Part shown: positions 5,383 through 6,770 of the stretch, piece after piece
How the letters are laid out: each line of letters starts with the position of its first letter
Numbering within the stretch: position 1 is the first letter of the stretch
The notes under the pieces: model-generated
What the model was told of the DNA's origin: nothing
Database searches by the model: none
The model's input: the letters and a program-made list of their open reading frames with translations, nothing else
Position numbers and translations under genes: made by a program
Assembly (NCBI GenBank): GCA_945901195.1
Contig: CAMDKB010000255.1
Coordinates: 1-6,770 of the forward strand
DNA length: 6,770 bases
From: Rhizobium sp. Q54
Lineage (GTDB): Bacteria > Pseudomonadota > Alphaproteobacteria > Rhizobiales > Beijerinckiaceae
Direction: 5' to 3'

Positions 5383-6231
5383 TCAGGTTGACAATCCCTG
5401 CAAAATACCGTCTGCAATGCCGTGGAATGCGTCGGCCGCTTCCCACATGACCCAATGCCCGGCTCCCGGAATAATATGAGATTGCGTATCCGGCCGCAGG
5501 CCATGCAGCAATGCGTGCTGGGCGGCGACGTTGGGTGTAGCCGTTGGATCCTGATCACCTGATACGGCGAACAACTTGAGATCGAGCCCCTTCAGGATCG
5601 AGGTATCCAGCGAATCTATAAAGGTCGGCACACGCAGTCGCGCCTGATCGAGATCGCTGCGATAGACTTGCAGCGTAAGTTCATCAGCCGATTCTGGGTG
5701 AGCCAACATGAGCACCCCAAGATTGTTGCGAAGAATGGCATCGCGTTCGGCCCGGTCTTCTACACCGCGCCAGCGCTTGAGCCGGTCCTGCGGTGAATAC
5801 TGCATCACGCCGACGAGATGACCGTGCACAAGCGTAAGGCTGCCGGCATTGGCTTTGGCCGCCTTGATCACCCACGGCGCCATGAAGGACCCCAGCGAAA
5901 ACCCCATGATGTCGTAATTCCTGGAAGCCCCGAGCACCTGGTCCAGCCCTGAGCCCATGATGGCCCCGAGTGTTGCAAAACTCACGGGTTGTCCGGGATC
6001 GGCGGAATCACCGTAGCCGGGCATATCAGCAACAATGACACGGCGTGTTTGCGCGAAATGTTCGATGTTCCTAAGCCAATGCTTCCAGGAGCCAGAGCCA
6101 CCGTGCAGCAAAACGAGCGGCGCGCCTTCGCCCCAGATGCGCCAAACCATAGATCCCTCGCCACATGGCGTTTCCACGCGGTGCGCCTTGGCTTCAAGAG
6201 CGGCGACTACGGCGGCTGGATCTTGCATCAT
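5383..6231 (-). CDS. Alpha/beta-fold hydrolase
   Basis: The 282-residue product is a typical single-domain alpha/beta hydrolase. In order it shows LVLLHGGSGSW (39-49, oxyanion-hole HGG), DMPGYGDSADP (69-79), the nucleophile elbow GFSLGS with Ser112, an acidic residue in SGDQDPTA (Asp226 or Asp228), and His259 in PGAGHWVMWE. The catalytic triad is therefore intact. There is no signal peptide, so it should be cytoplasmic. The residues between about 135 and 205 form the cap that sets specificity. Relatives include carbon-carbon bond hydrolases of meta-cleavage pathways, esterases and lactonases; I cannot choose among them. Three close ATGs are possible (6240, 6231 and 6228). I chose 6231 because AAGAGGG (complement of 6241-6247) lies nine bases before it, while it would directly abut the ATG at 6240, which would give 285 residues. 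It is divergent from the MetE-like gene and probably shares a regulatory region with it. Confidence 0.92.
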   Translation of the reverse strand: MMQDPAAVVAALEAKAHRVETPCGEGSMVWRIWGEGAPLVLLHGGSGSWKHWLRNIEHFAQTRRVIVADMPGYGDSADPGQPVSFATLGAIMGSGLDQVLGASRNYDIMGFSLGSFMAPWVIKAAKANAGSLTLVHGHLVGVMQYSPQDRLKRWRGVEDRAERDAILRNNLGVLMLAHPESADELTLQVYRSDLDQARLRVPTFIDSLDTSILKGLDLKLFAVSGDQDPTATPNVAAQHALLHGLRPDTQSHIIPGAGHWVMWEAADAFHGIADGILQGLST

Positions 6232-6240
6232 AGGCAGCAT

Positions 6241-6247
6241 CCCTCTT
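6241..6247 (-). promoter_or_regulatory. Ribosome binding site deciding the hydrolase start
   Basis: On the - strand this reads AAGAGGG, nine bases before the ATG at 6231, a normal spacing. The ATG at 6240 begins immediately after it with no spacer, which argues against that codon even though it gives the longer frame. Confidence 0.6.
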
Positions 6248-6266
6248 CAATTCAAAAACAGACGTG

Positions 6267-6296
6267 TTGACAGACATAGGTCTCCGGCACTTCACT
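6267..6296 (+). promoter_or_regulatory. Possible sigma70-type promoter for the MetE-like gene
   Basis: A perfect TTGACA (6267-6272) lies about 80 bases before the ATG at 6350 in the divergent intergenic region. The matching -10 is poor: TTCACT (6291-6296) after 18 bases is the nearest candidate. Alphaproteobacterial promoters often have weak -10 boxes, so this is plausible but not secure. CAGAC occurs directly repeated at 6259-6263 and 6271-6275, a 12-base period overlapping the -35 box, and could be a regulator contact; that is inference. Confidence 0.3.
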
Positions 6297-6316
6297 GCAT
6301 CAGCCGGCGCCAGACC
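6279..6316 (+). other. Possible GC-rich hairpin in the leader of the MetE-like gene
   Basis: GGTCTCCGGC (6279-6288) can pair with GCCGG (6303-6307) and AGACC (6312-6316), giving two 5-bp helices separated by a 4-base one-sided bulge (CGCC) and closed by a 14-base loop. It lies between the TTGACA box and the ribosome site, and may overlap the transcription start, so it might not be fully transcribed. It is too small to match any riboswitch I know. Confidence 0.25.
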
Positions 6317-6337
6317 GGTGAGGCTCATGCCGCACAC

Positions 6338-6344
6338 GGGGAGA
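6338..6344 (+). promoter_or_regulatory. Ribosome binding site of the MetE-like gene
   Basis: GGGGAGA ends five bases before the ATG at 6350, a strong site with good spacing. It fixes the start of this gene. Confidence 0.65.
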
Positions 6345-6349
6345 CAGTC

Positions 6350-6770
6350 ATGCTTACCAGCACAGACCGCATTGTCACAACCCACGCCGGCGCCTTGCCG
6401 CGATCCTCTGAATTACGCCAGCTTGTCTTCGCGCGCGCCGCCGGGAGCGCCCATGATCCAGGCGAACTGAAGGCCAAACTGGCCGCAGAAACCGCTGCAT
6501 CGGTTGACTGGCAATTGGCAATTGGCATCGACAGCATCAATGATGGCGAAGTGGGAAAAACCAACTTCACTAGTTATTGCGCCGAGCGCATATCAGGCCA
6601 TCAGGAAAGACCTTATGTGCACGGCAAAAGTCCGCAACCTCTCAACATAGCGGCACGGGACGCGCGCAAGTACCGGGCCTATTTTGAATCGGGCAAGGGC
6701 GGATTCGCCAATCTGAGTTTTCCCAAAGCGCAAAGTTTTTGCGTGGAGCCACTGCGATTCACAGGGCACG
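6350..6770 (+). CDS. MetE-like (cobalamin-independent methionine synthase C-terminal domain family) protein, 5' part, truncated by window end
   Basis: The frame runs open from the ATG at 6350 to the window edge; 140 codons are visible. The N-terminus reads DRIVTTHAGALPRS (6-19), matching the RI-TTHVGSLPR opening of short MetE-like proteins. It is followed by GIDSINDGEVGKTNF (59-73) and YCAERISGHQ (76-85), matching the usual GID-V-DGE...F and Y--ERLSG blocks. The family shares the barrel of methionine synthase MetE and the uroporphyrinogen decarboxylase superfamily, and transfers methyl or alkyl groups to thiols; the zinc-binding residues normally lie in the C-terminal part, beyond the window. 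A stand-alone catalytic domain beside catabolic genes is more likely an alkyl/methyl transferase or lyase than a true methionine synthase; that is inference. It is transcribed away from the hydrolase gene and may be co-regulated with it. Full length and stop codon are not visible. Confidence 0.85.
   Translation, partial: MLTSTDRIVTTHAGALPRSSELRQLVFARAAGSAHDPGELKAKLAAETAASVDWQLAIGIDSINDGEVGKTNFTSYCAERISGHQERPYVHGKSPQPLNIAARDARKYRAYFESGKGGFANLSFPKAQSFCVEPLRFTGH

Noticed and set aside
6241..6349. Riboswitch (SAM or cobalamin type) ahead of the MetE-like gene
   Set aside because: The gap is too short for a cobalamin riboswitch and I could not recognise conserved core elements of any SAM class; only a simple bulged stem is visible.

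Overview
The window looks like an accessory catabolic region of an alphaproteobacterial chromosome or large replicon, most likely from the Hyphomicrobiales (the Brucella/Ochrobactrum/Mesorhizobium side). This placement is inference. It rests on the mid-to-high-50s GC content judged by eye, the abundance of tripartite-tricarboxylate-type (Bug/TctC) binding proteins in that group, and a short CTTCTCCC/GGGAGAAG intergenic palindrome of a kind I recall from those genomes. No rRNA, tRNA, CRISPR array, insertion sequence or phage gene was seen.

Positions 1-4795 hold five genes on the + strand with gaps of 55, 22, 9 and 66 bases. They probably form one operon whose beginning lies upstream of the window. 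In order they are: the 3' part of a class II aldolase/adducin-fold enzyme; a secreted TctC/Bug-type solute-binding protein; a D-isomer-specific 2-hydroxyacid dehydrogenase; an enolase-superfamily (mandelate racemase-type) enzyme; and a luciferase-like (LLM) flavin-dependent oxidoreductase. A coherent but unproven reading is uptake of an organic acid, abstraction of a proton next to its carboxylate (dehydration or racemisation), a retro-aldol or decarboxylation step, a ketoacid/hydroxyacid redox step, and a flavin-dependent oxygenation. The substrate cannot be named from the sequence.

Positions 4798-5187 encode a stand-alone CheY-like receiver protein on the - strand. It converges on the LLM gene with only two bases between the stop codons. 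A 195-base non-coding stretch (5188-5382) follows.

From 5383 to the right edge there is a divergent pair: an alpha/beta hydrolase on the - strand and the 5' part of a MetE-like (cobalamin-independent methionine synthase C-terminal domain family) gene on the + strand, cut by the window end. They share an intergenic region of about 118 bases that should hold both promoters. The gene content suggests that this pair serves the same or a related catabolic process.

Nothing here is a recognisable defence, mobile or RNA-based system. The best candidate for something undescribed is the metabolic pathway encoded by this combination of enzymes. Secondary points are small palindromes in three intergenic gaps, a receiver domain with altered switch residues, and a solute-binding protein with no membrane partners in view.
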